The translations under genes were made by a program, and so were the position numbers. Shown here in pieces: positions 12,427-24,330 of a stretch of 64,000 nucleotides of DNA. Source of the stretch: Ancylostoma caninum (taxonomy: Eukaryota > Nematoda > Chromadorea > Rhabditida > Ancylostomatidae); assembly GCA_037903475.1 (NCBI GenBank), contig JBAJFG010000030.1, positions 248,001 through 312,000 of the forward strand. The letters are read 5' to 3'. Numbering within the stretch: the first letter of the stretch is position 1; every line of letters starts with the position of its first letter. Under the pieces are notes generated by a model. The model made no database searches. It had not been told where the DNA came from and worked only from the letters and a program-made list of their open reading frames with translations.

Positions 12427-15400
12427 ACTGGATCCCTTTCGCTGTGTCTCACTTCAGTGAGTTTGAATAACTTCCATCCTCGTTCGTTTTTTTTGAAAAG
12501 TCATTCGCATAATTAACTTTCCAGTTGTACTTGTCTCGCAAATTACTCAACAAGGACGTACTTTAAAGGAGAGTGCACAGAATGACAAAAATTATGTAGC
12601 ATGACGTGATACAATGTGTAACATCCGATGAACATGGACATTCTGATTATTTCCTTCTACTATTGTAGTTATAAACGGAAAGTAGTTGTAGGCAAAAAGC
12701 CTTTAGAATATTTCTTCAATCAAAGTAATCACAACGGCTGTTGTTTGAATAACTGTTATCATTTTAATTGAGGCGAGAACTGGGCCACTAGGGATAATAT
12801 CGCACATATCACGGGCGGCACGTCAGAAATTGTGTATGTTGTTGCAAGAGACCCTCAGCGAGAATTGACTGAAAGCAAAAAAAAAATAGTTGCGCACTAG
12901 GGACTACTAAGGCTGAGGGGGGGGGGGAATGCTCGTGAGGTCATATTGAAATTAGAAATGGGAAAGCCAGTACAATAAAATAGGTGAGGAAAGCCCCACT
13001 GCTGGTCTTATTTCCCACTAGAAAAATAGCTTAGGAAATGGAATTCAATATCCTGAAGGTTATATCCCTTTCCGATCAATTTCTCAAAAAAAATTATTCT
13101 TGCAGTATTCCGGCCAGAATCTTCTCAGCACCCTGCTACTTACTATCATGCTGAAGTGCTCATTTTTTTACGATATAGGTTGAACAATTTTTATAGTCAT
13201 GATTTAATATTTCGTCATCGAAATCAAATTCCAGAGTCATTCCTGCAAGAAAATCGAGGGAAAAAGCGGGAGCAAAAGACAGCAATAGGGAAAAAACCAA
13301 GGGTGAAATAGCGGAAACTTCGCAAACGGGGGCGTTCAAACAAAACATTAGAGGTGGAAATAATCAAAACATTCTTGATCAAATTTAGAACTCTTTGTTT
13401 GGGGAATATAATGGAATTCTTGGAAGGAATCCGAAGAGATTTCTGCGAAAAAAATCTACATAATAGAAAATATAAGAGCCGAAAAGATTCATATATTCTA
13501 TGCCCCTATGTAGAAGCGCTTAGAAAGTACGAGGAGGAGAGGTTGAGGGAGATCATTTACATATCCAAGCCCGGGTGTGGAAGGTGTTCTGTGAATAGAG
13601 TGACTAACCAGTCGAGTCAAAGGAGACCAAACCCATGAAAAATCAGGTGGTGGGAAGAAAAAGGCGGGATCTCCCTCGCTGTTGAACTATTCATAATATT
13701 TACGCTCTAAAATAGCTCCCGCAAGCGTTTGCGAGTTCCAAGGTTGAGTAAAGAGCGGTCTGGCACACGAAACCAAAGAGTACACAAATTTCGAATGGGT
13801 TTTCTATATGATCACTGCGATATTAGCTCGCGGGATAGCTGTTTAAACAACCAATTGCGCTTGGGAACCAATTGCGAATTGAAAAGAGGCAGGGAAATCC
13901 ATTTGAATAGGCGTGAGACTTCTGGATAAAAACATAAGTAAGCAGCAAGATTTTTGCTGCCTAACGGAAGTCGGAGCTCATTAGACGCAAGCTAAAGTGC
14001 ACCTTTCCCTTGCATTTACTTGAGGAGTCCAGTCGGAAAGGGATGTCCTTAGCAATGGAGCATGCAGTTTACCAAATAAAACCCTTATTTCAATGCTGGC
14101 TGATTTTTGGAAAGTTTGAAAACAAAAAGGACATCAAGTAGAAAAAAAAACAAGTCGAGCATGAAAACAATTGGCCGTAAATAAACGAAGGGTGCAGCTA
14201 GACTCTCGACCATGTTGTAATTAGCATGAATACCTGAAAATCCTTAAATTACCTTGTTGACCTTACAAATGTGCAAAGAATGTACGAAAATAGCGAAAAT
14301 ATAGAGAATGACGACTGAAATGGGGTGATAGGCGAGCTCGCTTGAGAGATGAGTAATTCGAAGAAGTATAAATGGATTTAATGGATGAGAAATCAGATTT
14401 GAAGTGAATATGAAATCGTAAATTAAATTTTCTCCAGGAAGAGTATTCTAGAACTCCATGTTATACTAAAATTGAGCTGGATGTGCCAATTTGAAAATTC
14501 CTTGTAAAAAAAACTTAGATGCACACCGGCCCGCATTATTCGAACAGATTCTTGCAACAGTAAGCCAGATGTTTCTATGAGAATTTTCAGGAGAACACAA
14601 CTCAAGCAAAAGCTCTGTTTACAAAAAAAAGAATATATTCAATACCGAATAAAAATCGAATAACTCAATTCATCTTATTTTATACAGGACTAGATCTGAA
14701 GAATTCACATCTTCAAAAAAAAGGAAAAGAAAAGAAAGAAGGATCTAAATGCCTCCTTATAATTCTCAAAGGATTGTATTGGTTCCTCTTCTTCATATAT
14801 CCGAACTATGGAATAATTCGAAGTCGATTTTTTGAATTTCGAATTAACTGAAGGTATCTAATGCATTATTCGGGCCTAGATATAGAGAAGAATATCTGAA
14901 GTTTATGGATCCCACAAGGATCATGTGAAAATATAAGGGGAAATTTTTCTCATACTTTCGTCCTACAACTTTTTTTCGAATTTTTTATTTTATCAGTTGA
15001 GAGTTACGCGAATTTATTTGAGTGTAGCCTCGGCCAGTTAAAGGCAACAGCCACAGAAATTCCCTGGAGTTTTTGCGTAACGTGTGTGGATAGAGTGCCA
15101 ACATGAAGTTTTGTTTTTTGATAATGATGTTTTGTACAAAAATGCAACGCCTTAACGTAAAATTAGACACATTTGGTGGTTCTTAGCTGAGTTGATATAT
15201 GTATCTTTCTTCGATGACAGCCAGACTATTTTTATTACGTAATCTAGCTCGATTATGTAATAGTATGTCTCTGACCGTCTCTTAGAGGAGCAACTTCAGC
15301 ACATTCAATAAAATAAAAATAAAAATATTGGGGTCTTTTTTCAATAATTTTGAATAAACACTACCACTATGTACGTCATGAATGATTGCTGCCACATCCT

Positions 15401-16395
15401 GAATTGTTTCCACTGAGAAGGGTAGTAGGAAATACGGAGAGGTCCTGATATTGCAATGAGGTTGCTTCACTTCACATAGAGAAAACAAAACATCGTGCCT
15501 TGGATAGATGTCTTTTGAAGCACAGCCGATACATGCAATGACATCGAGAGCTCCGAAGCACAGACCGAAGAAGAAATTGCGATTTAGAGGCCTATTTCGG
15601 CACACGGATTACTCAAAACACCGTTCAATTGGCCATCTACTTTGTCATTACGATGATAGATGGAGCCGCCGCGTCACGGGATGCCCTCCAGAGAAAAAGA
15701 AGGCACTGAGATGATCGTCTACATGAAGCGCCGACTCTTTTCCACAATTCCTGAGAGAATTTCATTCAGGATGATTCAGTAAAAATACGTTAAGCAGAAC
15801 AGAATCGAATAGCAGAGAATTTTTTCTGACGTTAAAAAGTGCAGTACGTAGGAGTTCTAGTCCTTTCCAAAAATATTAGGAGGACCAGCAGTGGGATGGA
15901 CACCTATATGAAAAGCCTGCCTGTTTTTAAACTAAATCAAAAGAGCTTTCTGCTTCTAAAACGACTTATTAAGACTATCAAATTAAACAAAACAAAAAGG
16001 TAGAAGTAGAAAAACTTCAAAAATGTCTTATGTCTCATAGAATCGGAAAGCAGCAGTGTATGAGCGAATGATCGCATTTACATTGCCTTGCTCTCCAAGT
16101 TTTCGCCCCTCAATCTTGCATCATCTTCCCCAAGTGCTAGTGCTGCGCAGAAATGCTAATAATCGTCCAAAATGAACGAAGAGCATATGCTTATTATGTA
16201 AATAACCACTGCATTTCAGCAAATAAAAGGCGTAATGAATGAACTTAAGCGTAAACGACGAGCTCACAAATACCCGCGAGGGATTTGCCTTGCCAATGAT
16301 AGGCGAAATTTTAGTCTTTGATTCTAGAGCGCTTATGGCTCTTTAGCCTCTTTATTTAGGCTCAAGGCCAGACGCCACATGTGTTTTAATTTCAG
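12427..16395. other. no gene seen
   Basis: AT-rich with an 11-G run at 12917 and the orphan TTAAAGG end at 15038. The 94-codon ORF at 13354-13638 is Lys/Glu/Arg-rich without a known motif. Confidence 0.5.
15038..15070 (+). repeat. orphan TTAAAGG family end
   Basis: TTAAAGGCAACAGCCACAGA resembles the left end at 6693; no partner end was found within 1 kb. Confidence 0.3.
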
Positions 16396-16472
16396 TGTAG
16401 TCTGTTAGCTCAGATGGGGCCGATGGGGGGACATTGGCTGCAATCACGGCAGAAACAGTGTGTGCACCTCAG
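16396..16472 (+). other. possible isolated exon
   Basis: TTTTAATTTCAG before and CAG|GTAAGTGG after a 77-bp segment with one open frame (CSLLAQMGPMGGHWLQSRQ). Splice signals are strong, but no partner exon or family is recognised. Confidence 0.18.
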
Positions 16473-18130
16473 GTAAGTGGATAAGGTAAACGCAGCAGAA
16501 TCTGCCGAGCCATATCCCCAAGAAATGGAAGGCAGACATTGCTGCAAGAGGAAGAACTGCTGCACTCCGACTGCTAAGAGCAGCAAACGCTGTGTTTCAG
16601 CTGCACTGATGGGGCTAGTTGCTGCCCGATTGACTGTAATGTCGTTCAACCTACGTTCTGCCCCTTATGCCCCCGTTCTACCTGCTCCTTGCCACGTATC
16701 AACCAGCCCCCTGGGAGGAGTATATACGTACATACGTCGGTGGTTGAGCACCAGAGCTCAGTCGTGTCTCCGCTTCGGCGGAAACAAGGCGAGCTCTGCG
16801 AGACTCGTCAGGCCGGCTGAGGCCTGGGTAAAACCGTGATCCAGTGCAATAATCGGTCAGATGAGATCCGTGCGGCGCGGATGCGTGCGGGTGCGGCGCG
16901 GATCTGGAGGTCCGCACGGGACCGCTGCGTCTACCGAGAGCTGCCGCGGCAAGCGCGTATGCGTTTGCGACTATTTTTGGGTGAGCTTAGATAAGTACCC
17001 ACTTACCCAAGTCTACAGAATGAACACAGCCCTGCACCCAGATTGAGCGGCGATCCTAGTTTTGAGACATGCAAGCAAAAAGTTCATCGCCCCGCAACCC
17101 AGCTTTTACGGGACGAACGCAGCACGTGGCGCGACAAAATAAGCTTTCACCTCGCGGTGTAACTGCTGTTGAAACGTGTTCGGCATGTGTTCGCTGTCCC
17201 GGAATCTCTGAGACGGTCCTTCGGAAGCTTTTTTTCTTCACTTTCCCACACGCTCACATTGTGTCTGTCGCGATTGCGGCCAAAGTCCCTCCATTGGCCT
17301 TCTTTGAGCTAGCAGACTATAAATCCACTGGCTTGCTAACTAACTGTAATGTTAGTACTCACTAATTTATTTCGTCTGTGAAGTCGTTAGACTCTCCAGA
17401 GGAACGTAGTGTCTAATAAATACTATTTAGCTTCTGCAAGGTTGCAAGTTTTCTCAGTGAAACCAAACCAATAATAAAAATTCAGAAAAAAATCTAAAGA
17501 CTTGCCAAAGTCTATGCCATATCGACTACAATAAATAGGTACATGTGGAGGGCGTATGTATATATTGCAGAACGTTTCCATAATAATACCTACACCAGGA
17601 AAGTATACTTTGTTGTGCTCTTTCTTTTGCTGAACTGAGAAAGGCTCGAATTATGTTGAAGTGAGACAGATCTTCTTTCCGCTTCGAAATGAATGGCCAT
17701 GGAACAGAAAAAATGAAAGGATTTTGAAAAAATGAGGCCATTATTACAAATTTCCCTGCAAAATCCGAAAATGTTTGAGGAGAGCATTTTTCACAGCTGA
17801 AATGATTCGCAAGTCCCAAGGGCCTAATTTTTCCATGATAACGCTTCTAGGAAACAGAAGAGAGAAAAACTATGGCCACGCCATGCTCGGATGACAGACG
17901 CATGCAATTTGATTCCAAAAAGCTTTCTCACATGGAAACATGAAAACAATCAGTGGCTGGATGTGATCTACGAGCTGAACAAAAAATGCTAAGAATTGGC
18001 TTGAGAATTCTTTGAATGGGCATGGATATGGGTGGTTCGTTTCAGGGATCTACATCGAGATAAGACAGCAAAACTGTGCAGTAGATTAGATTTCTTCTGT
18101 GCCACACAGGCCATACGGACATGTCTATTA
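16473..18130. other. GC-rich patch, no gene identified
   Basis: 16.7-17.3 kb is GC-rich with GTGCGGCGCGGAT twice (16869 and 16891). The 120-codon ORF at 16477 has a Cys-rich stretch (CCKRKNCC) but no family match. Confidence 0.4.
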
Positions 18131-18170
18131 TGGCCTGACGTTTCGACTCAACGTCGTCTTCAAAGGCCTG
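18131..18170 (-). ncRNA. hammerhead-ribozyme-like motif, copy 1
   Basis: Read on the minus strand: helix I 5' strand GGCCT, core TTGAAGA (C3 changed to T), helix II CGAC-GTTGA-GTCG, GAAA, self-complementary ACGT as a minimal helix III, cleavage-type triplet GTC, and helix I 3' strand AGGCC. Helix I pairs over 5 bp. It lies about 620 bp downstream of the Penelope-like RT on the same strand. Known: Penelope-like elements carry type I hammerheads with very short helix III that work best as dimers. The core C3 to U change and a bulged helix II base may weaken or abolish activity. Confidence 0.45.
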
Positions 18171-18412
18171 GAAGTGGTTCAAGTTCGCCTAGTTACGCTC
18201 TACACCACTAAAGACCTCCATATTCTCGTTCAGTCAACTCATCCAAGCCAGAAAACACCAAGCATCCACTCAATGGACGAACATGATCAGTGCTCACATA
18301 TGTATTTTCTTGGACTTCTCCGCAACGCTCACTTCTCTAGCCTTAACCACATCTTTTTCTTTTTTTTTTCTTTTTTCCCTTGAGACTTTAATGTCCACAT
18401 TACTTGACAGCT

Positions 18413-18504
18413 TGGGAACTACTGATGAAAGGGCGCTATACCCGGAAGCGGCAAGGAAGCCGTACTTTCGTAGTTCAAGCCCCGAAACCAGTTAAGTACG
18501 AAAA
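18413..18504 (+). repeat. copy of the Penelope-associated 3' repeat
   Basis: About 92 bp shared with 26141-26220 and 45733-45830: GGGAACTACTGATGAAAGG at the start, GAAGCC/GCACTTC in the middle, TTCAAGC..CGAAACC..TTAGT at the end. This copy keeps an intact CTGATGA (18422-18428) and CGAAAC (18483-18488), the two core strings of a hammerhead, separated by a GC-rich segment that can form a helix (GGGC/GCCC). The other copies carry a point change in the first core (CTGATAA at 26 kb, CTTATGA at 45 kb). Confidence 0.55.
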
Positions 18505-18788
18505 CTATTGTCTTCTCCATATAGGCCGCACTATGTTTCCCTTTAGAAGGACTTATGGCTTGTTATATCTAGTGTTGTGGTGGTAATTCTGTTTTGCATC
18601 AAAGAAGAATTGGTGGGCTTTGGACATTTGAATGTGATGTAAATGGCTCACAAATACGAACAATGGACGAGGTGACAGAAATGGATACAAACGGCAAGCA
18701 ACTTGTAACTTGAATATTTGCTATTTTGAATATATATTATCAGAACAACTGCTCTATAAATCTTTTTGGTTGACAATCTATTCTAAAC

Positions 18789-19885
18789 TTATGTATGTAT
18801 GATGAAAATGTTTTTGTATAAGCAGCGTAAATAAGAGCTTTCAATAAAAAATCGGTCATATCCTAGTGTTGATAAGAGATTTTTTGTTTGTTTCAGTCGA
18901 TTTATGAAATCATCCCTATTACAACAAGTACGCGCTGTTCTTAGAACTTCGGTATATATAGTTGCTTTCTTAATTGCTGTTGAGATGTTTGTAGACGAAT
19001 GTGGGAATCTCTTTATGGGAAAGCCGAAGAAGACAGTTTTATTATACATTCTTGTAATTATTATATTGTTATTTATACTAATGTCTAAATCTAAGTAATT
19101 GCATGCATAATCAGTTATATGTGTGGTTTCCAATGATAATACTCTTCGATATACATCTGTCAATAATTTTGAAATAATATCGTCTGTAGTATTATGTACA
19201 ATGAGAAGATCATCCATGTATCTGTATGGGAAGAAGTAAATATCAGAATATGGGTAATTTTTTGTATAGACGTATTCGTAATATGATAAGGTGAGGTCCG
19301 CTAAAAGTGGACTGACATTGCCACCTTGTGGAACGCCAATATTTTGTTTAAATATAAGAGGACCAAATGAACAAAAACTGTTATTTAGAAGGTAGTCAAC
19401 CAAATAAAGAATATCTACAATAGTATAGTATCTACCCTTGCATCTGTCATTATTCTCAGAACAAAATGCTTTTTTCTTTTTATGTCCATAACAAACTATG
19501 TATTGTTTGTTAGCGTTACCAAAGCAGATTTTAAGGATTTCTCTAATATTTGCAAGAATAGTTTTATGAGGAAGATTTGTGAACATGTTAGTAAAATCAG
19601 CTGAAAATAGCTCCATATTATTCGCGTTATGTCGTCTTAGATGTTCGCTAATGTTTATATTATTTATCGACCAATATCCGTGAAAAGAATTATTTCGGAA
19701 TGTAATAGATTGAACATAATTTTTAAAATGGTTCTTGATAAAAGTGAAGATGTTTGTAAGTTCTAGCGATAGCGGTTTAATGGTACTGTTGAAAGCTCCA
19801 GTAACTCTATTTTATCAAGACCTCTTTTAATCAAGTCTACGTTTGCATCCGTTTGCTTAATGTCACGTAATAATTAATAATGATA
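18789..19885 (-). pseudogene. Penelope-like reverse transcriptase, mostly open, one frameshift
   Basis: The first Met (19616) gives 275 codons, but the same frame is open from 19811 to the stop at 18789 (about 340 codons). A further 24 codons continue in another frame to about 19885, implying one frameshift. RT motifs in order: FSADFTNMFTNLPH (motif A Asp), IGVPQGGNVSPLLADL (motif B), PYRYMDDLLIV (motif C, Tyr-Met-Asp-Asp), then NYLDLDISI, RFPHSSTNIS and the Arg/Cys-rich EVLRTARTCC. This resembles RTs of Penelope-like elements more than LINE or LTR RTs. No GIY-YIG endonuclease is seen downstream. The region is notably AT-rich compared with its flanks. The copy looks young: all three catalytic Asp are intact. 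Two plus-strand relics of the same RT family lie at 25.6 and 45.4 kb. The class assignment is inference. Confidence 0.75.
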
Positions 19886-22800
19886 TACAGCCAAGGTAAG
19901 AATGCGCAGCCCTTATGACCACAGAGCATGGAGACTGAACAGGTAATTATGAACGTAAGCAAATTGTCGTATCTGTTCCAGCTAATTCTTCATCTTCCAC
20001 AGAAGTGAGCTTCGAAGGAGTTATCTGGTTTTTATTCAATAATTAATTCTAAAGAGCATAATTAATTCTAGAGTGCATAATTAATCCTTGGGTACATAAT
20101 TAATTCTAAAGTGTTAACTCCTTACGTCGTTTTGACGCAAGGTGCAGTCCTACCTAGGGCCGATTACTTGCAGTTAACTGCAGGCTGGTATGGAATTCAT
20201 TTTTCTCCCATGGATGAAACGTAAAAGTGCTAGAAAAGAAAATTTCTCGTCAAATTGCTTTTCGGCTTATGCCGGAGATGATTCTCATTCCCTTCTTCAT
20301 TTCCTTGAGAGGTTTTATTTTGTTTCGAAGTTTTGGAGATAACGATGTCCTGATTTCATTTCCTCGAAGACCTCAGTCGCCCTTCTTTATTCCTTCTTTA
20401 TTTCTCCAGCATATTTGTGCAAGTTGATGTTTCAAAATTCATTTATGAAAAGCTTTAGGTCCATCGCTTTAATAACCGTAATGTTGCTCCGTGGGCTTGC
20501 AAGTGAAAAGGAACAGACAAAACGGTGGGTCCTGAATCTGTCGTGATATTATTCTTCTCTTAAGATTAACCGAGTCGAGGTTTTTCACTGGAAACAGTTA
20601 CAAGAGCTTTGCATTACCAGTAAGAGGAGCCACTTTGCATAGCGCAGCATCAAAAAATACGTAGCAAACTTCATTGAATGTCGCTCGATGAATAAGAGTT
20701 GTTATTGATAAAAACGAAGGATTTCCGAGTGCTTTGAAACTAGTCGGGACAGTCACTGTTTGTGGAGCTATCTTACGAGTATTTCCGCTATCGTAGCTAG
20801 AAATGTAGCCAACGAAGGCTACAATATTAAACAGAGAATAGAGGAAGGTTTAAAGATGTTGACTGGATCGTTGAAAAATTGTTTCACTACGGTTATCATT
20901 GACCATCGTGGAGGTACAATTTTTTAGTTTATTGAAATTAAATGAGATAGAAGACAATGAGCTTCTTATTTACTTTTAGTAAAGAGTGTGGGGAGTATGT
21001 CTCATTTCTTTGATAATGGAAAATCTATGGGTGAAAAACCTTAACGAGGTTTTTATTTGTTCATTTATTATGTTTTAATTATTTTATTCCGATTTGAGCA
21101 ATGAATCGAACCTCTCTTATAAAAACCCTGCACAAGAGCTTCCCTCACCATCAAGTAATGATCCCTTCGGTGTTCCTTCAGGTTCTCCCTCTTTTCAATA
21201 AGATACCGGAAAGATGGGATACAAAAAAGATGTGCATCTATAGGGTACGGTTCTAAAGGCAGGAAACCTATAAGCAAGTTTTTGCTCATTTAGACGCCAG
21301 AAAGCGTGCGTCAACATTGAGAATCTTGGGCGTTCATAAAGCTTTGCCCTTGATGAGGGATAGCGCCTTTAAAAATGATGGAATTTCTGTGTCAGCAGCC
21401 TATCTCTTTTTGAAAATCAAAAAGGACATGAGGTGAAGTGCTTCTTGCGCAAGAAAAAGTTTCTTACATTTAATACATGAACGACGTGAAATAAATAATT
21501 AATTGTGTGAAGAAAATTAAATAAATGCTATGAAATAGATGAAATGCGGGATAGAAAAAGGTAGGGAAAGGAAATTTCAGTAGAAAAATGAAGAAATGAG
21601 AATTTCAAACCAAGCTAGGGCCTATAGACAACAAACCGTTGAGCAAGCCCCACGTACTGCGCCTATGGAAAAACATCCAAATGGCCGACGAAGCTCCAGC
21701 TCCGCCCATTTTATATCTTGGACTAAATGTTAGGCTAAAGAACATGGAGCTATCTGCTAGCGTGTCAACAGCTCGTTTATCTGGATTGTGTCTCTAATGA
21801 CCCGTGTTATCATTACATCTTCACCTAATCACCTGAGATATCGTTAGGGTAGAAAAATTGCGTTGATCCCTGGTCATCCACGACACTAGGACATGTACAG
21901 AACTTTGGGAAACTCGTCCGGGAAAATCCTGGAGAAATGGTCGTGTCGAAGCTACGTAAGTATAAGTTTCTGCTACTAACAGGAAGCGGCAGAGAAGGTG
22001 TTACGAAGTGATGACGTCATCAAGCTTGGAAACGGTGTTGAGTTTCGCTTAGAAAACGAAAATTGTACTTATATGGTAGTTTACAAGCAAAATACCACTT
22101 CTAAACGTCAACTCACACAATTCTCTAGTAAATAATACGAAAGAAAAAACAAAAAACAAGGAAGTGGTTTCGCTAGGAAGCTAAAAACCAATCCATTTCC
22201 TGCTCTGAAGCGCCAACCACAAGGCACGGTAAGCTCGTGATTGCACAGCTTTAGGCAATAAACCTATGGGAGCAGCTGGAAAAGACAGCTGAAGTCATTC
22301 TCCGGGAGAATATTGGACTTTTTTCTTTGAAAAACGGCTTCTGAGTCACCGGGACTGCACACTAAAGTTTAAAATGGACTTTCTAAAGCAATGCTCTCGT
22401 CACATAAAAATTGAAACTAAATATATAGCTTTGCAATGCCTTCTATTTATACTTACCAAGGTGAAAAATGCATCGAATTAGCGCTTGAGGGCGAACGCGG
22501 ACAGCGGATAGCTTTGCTAAGGTTTGGAAAATGCTTACAGATTGGGACTCACTTCCCAAAATAGCATTAGAAATAAGCGGAGGTAAACAAGCCAGACGAT
22601 TTTTACATAATTTCGTAGTTACAGAATTTAAGCACATTTCAGCTGCGGCGACCCTTACACAGGCCCCAGCGCCGCTTGTCGATGGGCAAGCAGGGCTTCG
22701 TAAAAGGGTCAAAAAGCAAAAGGGGCTTCGTACGGGTTCGGGGCCGAGCCCCAGAAAAACTTTGAGGTGTTCGTTGGTCCAAAGAAAAGAAATGCGTCGA

Positions 22801-23977
22801 TAAAGGCGATGAAAGACGAAAAACGCTCGCAAAAGAACTGCTCGTAGCTTTAGCAGAGCAATTGCGGCGATCGATGTTGAAAAGTTCGATTGGAGCAGAT
22901 CATTTACAGGTTCCCATAATCCGGAGGACTTAAACGACTCTTGCGCCGTGGCATCTGCATGGATGGAGCTGGAATCTTCAGTGAGATAAGAACTAAGGGA
23001 AAACTAGAAGATTTTGGGAGAGACAATCTAAACTTATGTGAACTAGAGAAGTATACGCCCACATTTTGAGTCTGAGTGATTGCAAGGCTCTCCTTTTAAC
23101 TCGAAGCTTAACCGATTGACACCAAATTTGGGGTGAAGAAGCGTCATAGCACTCAAAATAAATGTATGCTATCAGATCACAAAACTTATGTGAATCCAGG
23201 AATTGTATGCTCGGTAAAGGGGTCAGCCTGTTTCAGACTGGCTGGGGTACAAGCTGAGCCTGTCGGGGCATAATTTCCCTATTCAAACACATAAGTTTCC
23301 AACTTCCTACCATGCCCCCTACACTTGTAGGTATGTGCTATCATACGCCTCACATACTATCACTTATCATCTCCTATCTTGTGAGTATTCGCCCTTCTCC
23401 GCTCGCTCCAAGGCACTATCGCAAGCCGTTTAGCCGCGCTCCAAAGCGGAACGCCGATCCAATCGAGCCTGCGCTGGAACTGAAATCATTTGAAAGCTCC
23501 TTTGAAAGCCTCGGTCCTTTTTTTTCTAAGAAGACTACTGTCATTAGTTTGGTCTCTACTTTTTCTCCAGAGTTTTTATTCCTTTATTCTCGATTAGTTT
23601 GTTGTTCTGTTCGGCTTTTGGCGACCAATGTCGACCTTATCGTTTCCTGATTCCGTCAGTATAATTTCTGCCGCAGTGTGGAATGGTCCATTCATTGATT
23701 GCTCTCGGTAAAGAATTATAGTTATGTTTTGTCGGTTTACACTGGTTACTGCAGTTATGTTTTGTGGTCTCACAATGGGTTATCGTCCTTTAATTGCTAC
23801 TTATTGTTTTAATTGCAATCACGGAGAATGCTTGTAGAATCATCGGATGCGGTCATTCCCTTCTATCTATTGTTATTTTCAGAGGGGGCTTCGTAAAATC
23901 TGCATTTTTCAAAGGGGGCTTCGTTGTGGCTACGACCCTAATACAGGCTCGTGCCGGGGCCTGCCCTTGCACTTCCC
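19886..23977. other. no gene seen apart from the 20.03-kb tandem repeat
   Basis: Short ORFs only. GGGGCTTCGT words at 22.7 and 23.9 kb and CGACCCTNAYACAGGC at 22650 and 23933 form a weak direct repeat about 1.3 kb apart. Confidence 0.45.
20028..20110. repeat. four tandem ~19-bp AT-rich units
   Basis: ATAATTAATTCTAAAGAGC repeated four times with small changes (CTAGAGTG, CCTTGGGTA, CTAAAGTG) just upstream of the Penelope-like RT. Confidence 0.8.
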
Positions 23978-24330
23978 TTAAAGGCGCCGTCCCACATCGG
24001 AATCTTTCTTGAGATTTCCACATTGGAAGAATCTCCAGAAGCTGCTGAACGCAATGATATGCGTGATTCCGAACGAAATTGCCGGAAAACTCACATTCGA
24101 GCCCCGATTCTTGGGGAGCTTATGGGCGGAAGTGGCCAGCAATGGTGTGACGCAAAAAATCGTCGTTCCACGGCTCCGCTTACGAACTCTCCGAGAGTTG
24201 GCGTTCAAAGACGGGTTTTTTGGCATTTTTGTAGAGAGCCACGTATGTATACCGTTGCGGTCAAAAGCTTTCGGAGATTCTTTTCATGCGGAATTCTCGA
24301 AGACAATCTTGAAGTGGGCGGTACCTTCAA
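23978..24330. mobile_element. 353-bp foldback element, TTAAAGG family
   Basis: Starts TTAAAGGCGCCGTCCCACAT and ends GGTACCTTCAA. Arms of roughly 150 bp pair (AGAATCTCC, CGCAATGATAT/AACGGTATAC, GGCGGA/CGGAGCC). The sequence is clearly related to the element at 55983, especially the first 20 bp and the GAATCTCC block. Long ORFs here are palindrome by-products. Confidence 0.6.

Noticed and set aside
12021..12452. 143-codon His-Ser-Phe-Ile repeat ORF
   Set aside because: It is a translation of the GAAT microsatellite and has no splice or codon support.
16477..16839. Cys-containing 120-codon ORF as a gene
   Set aside because: GC-rich region with open frames on both strands; no signal peptide or family pattern.
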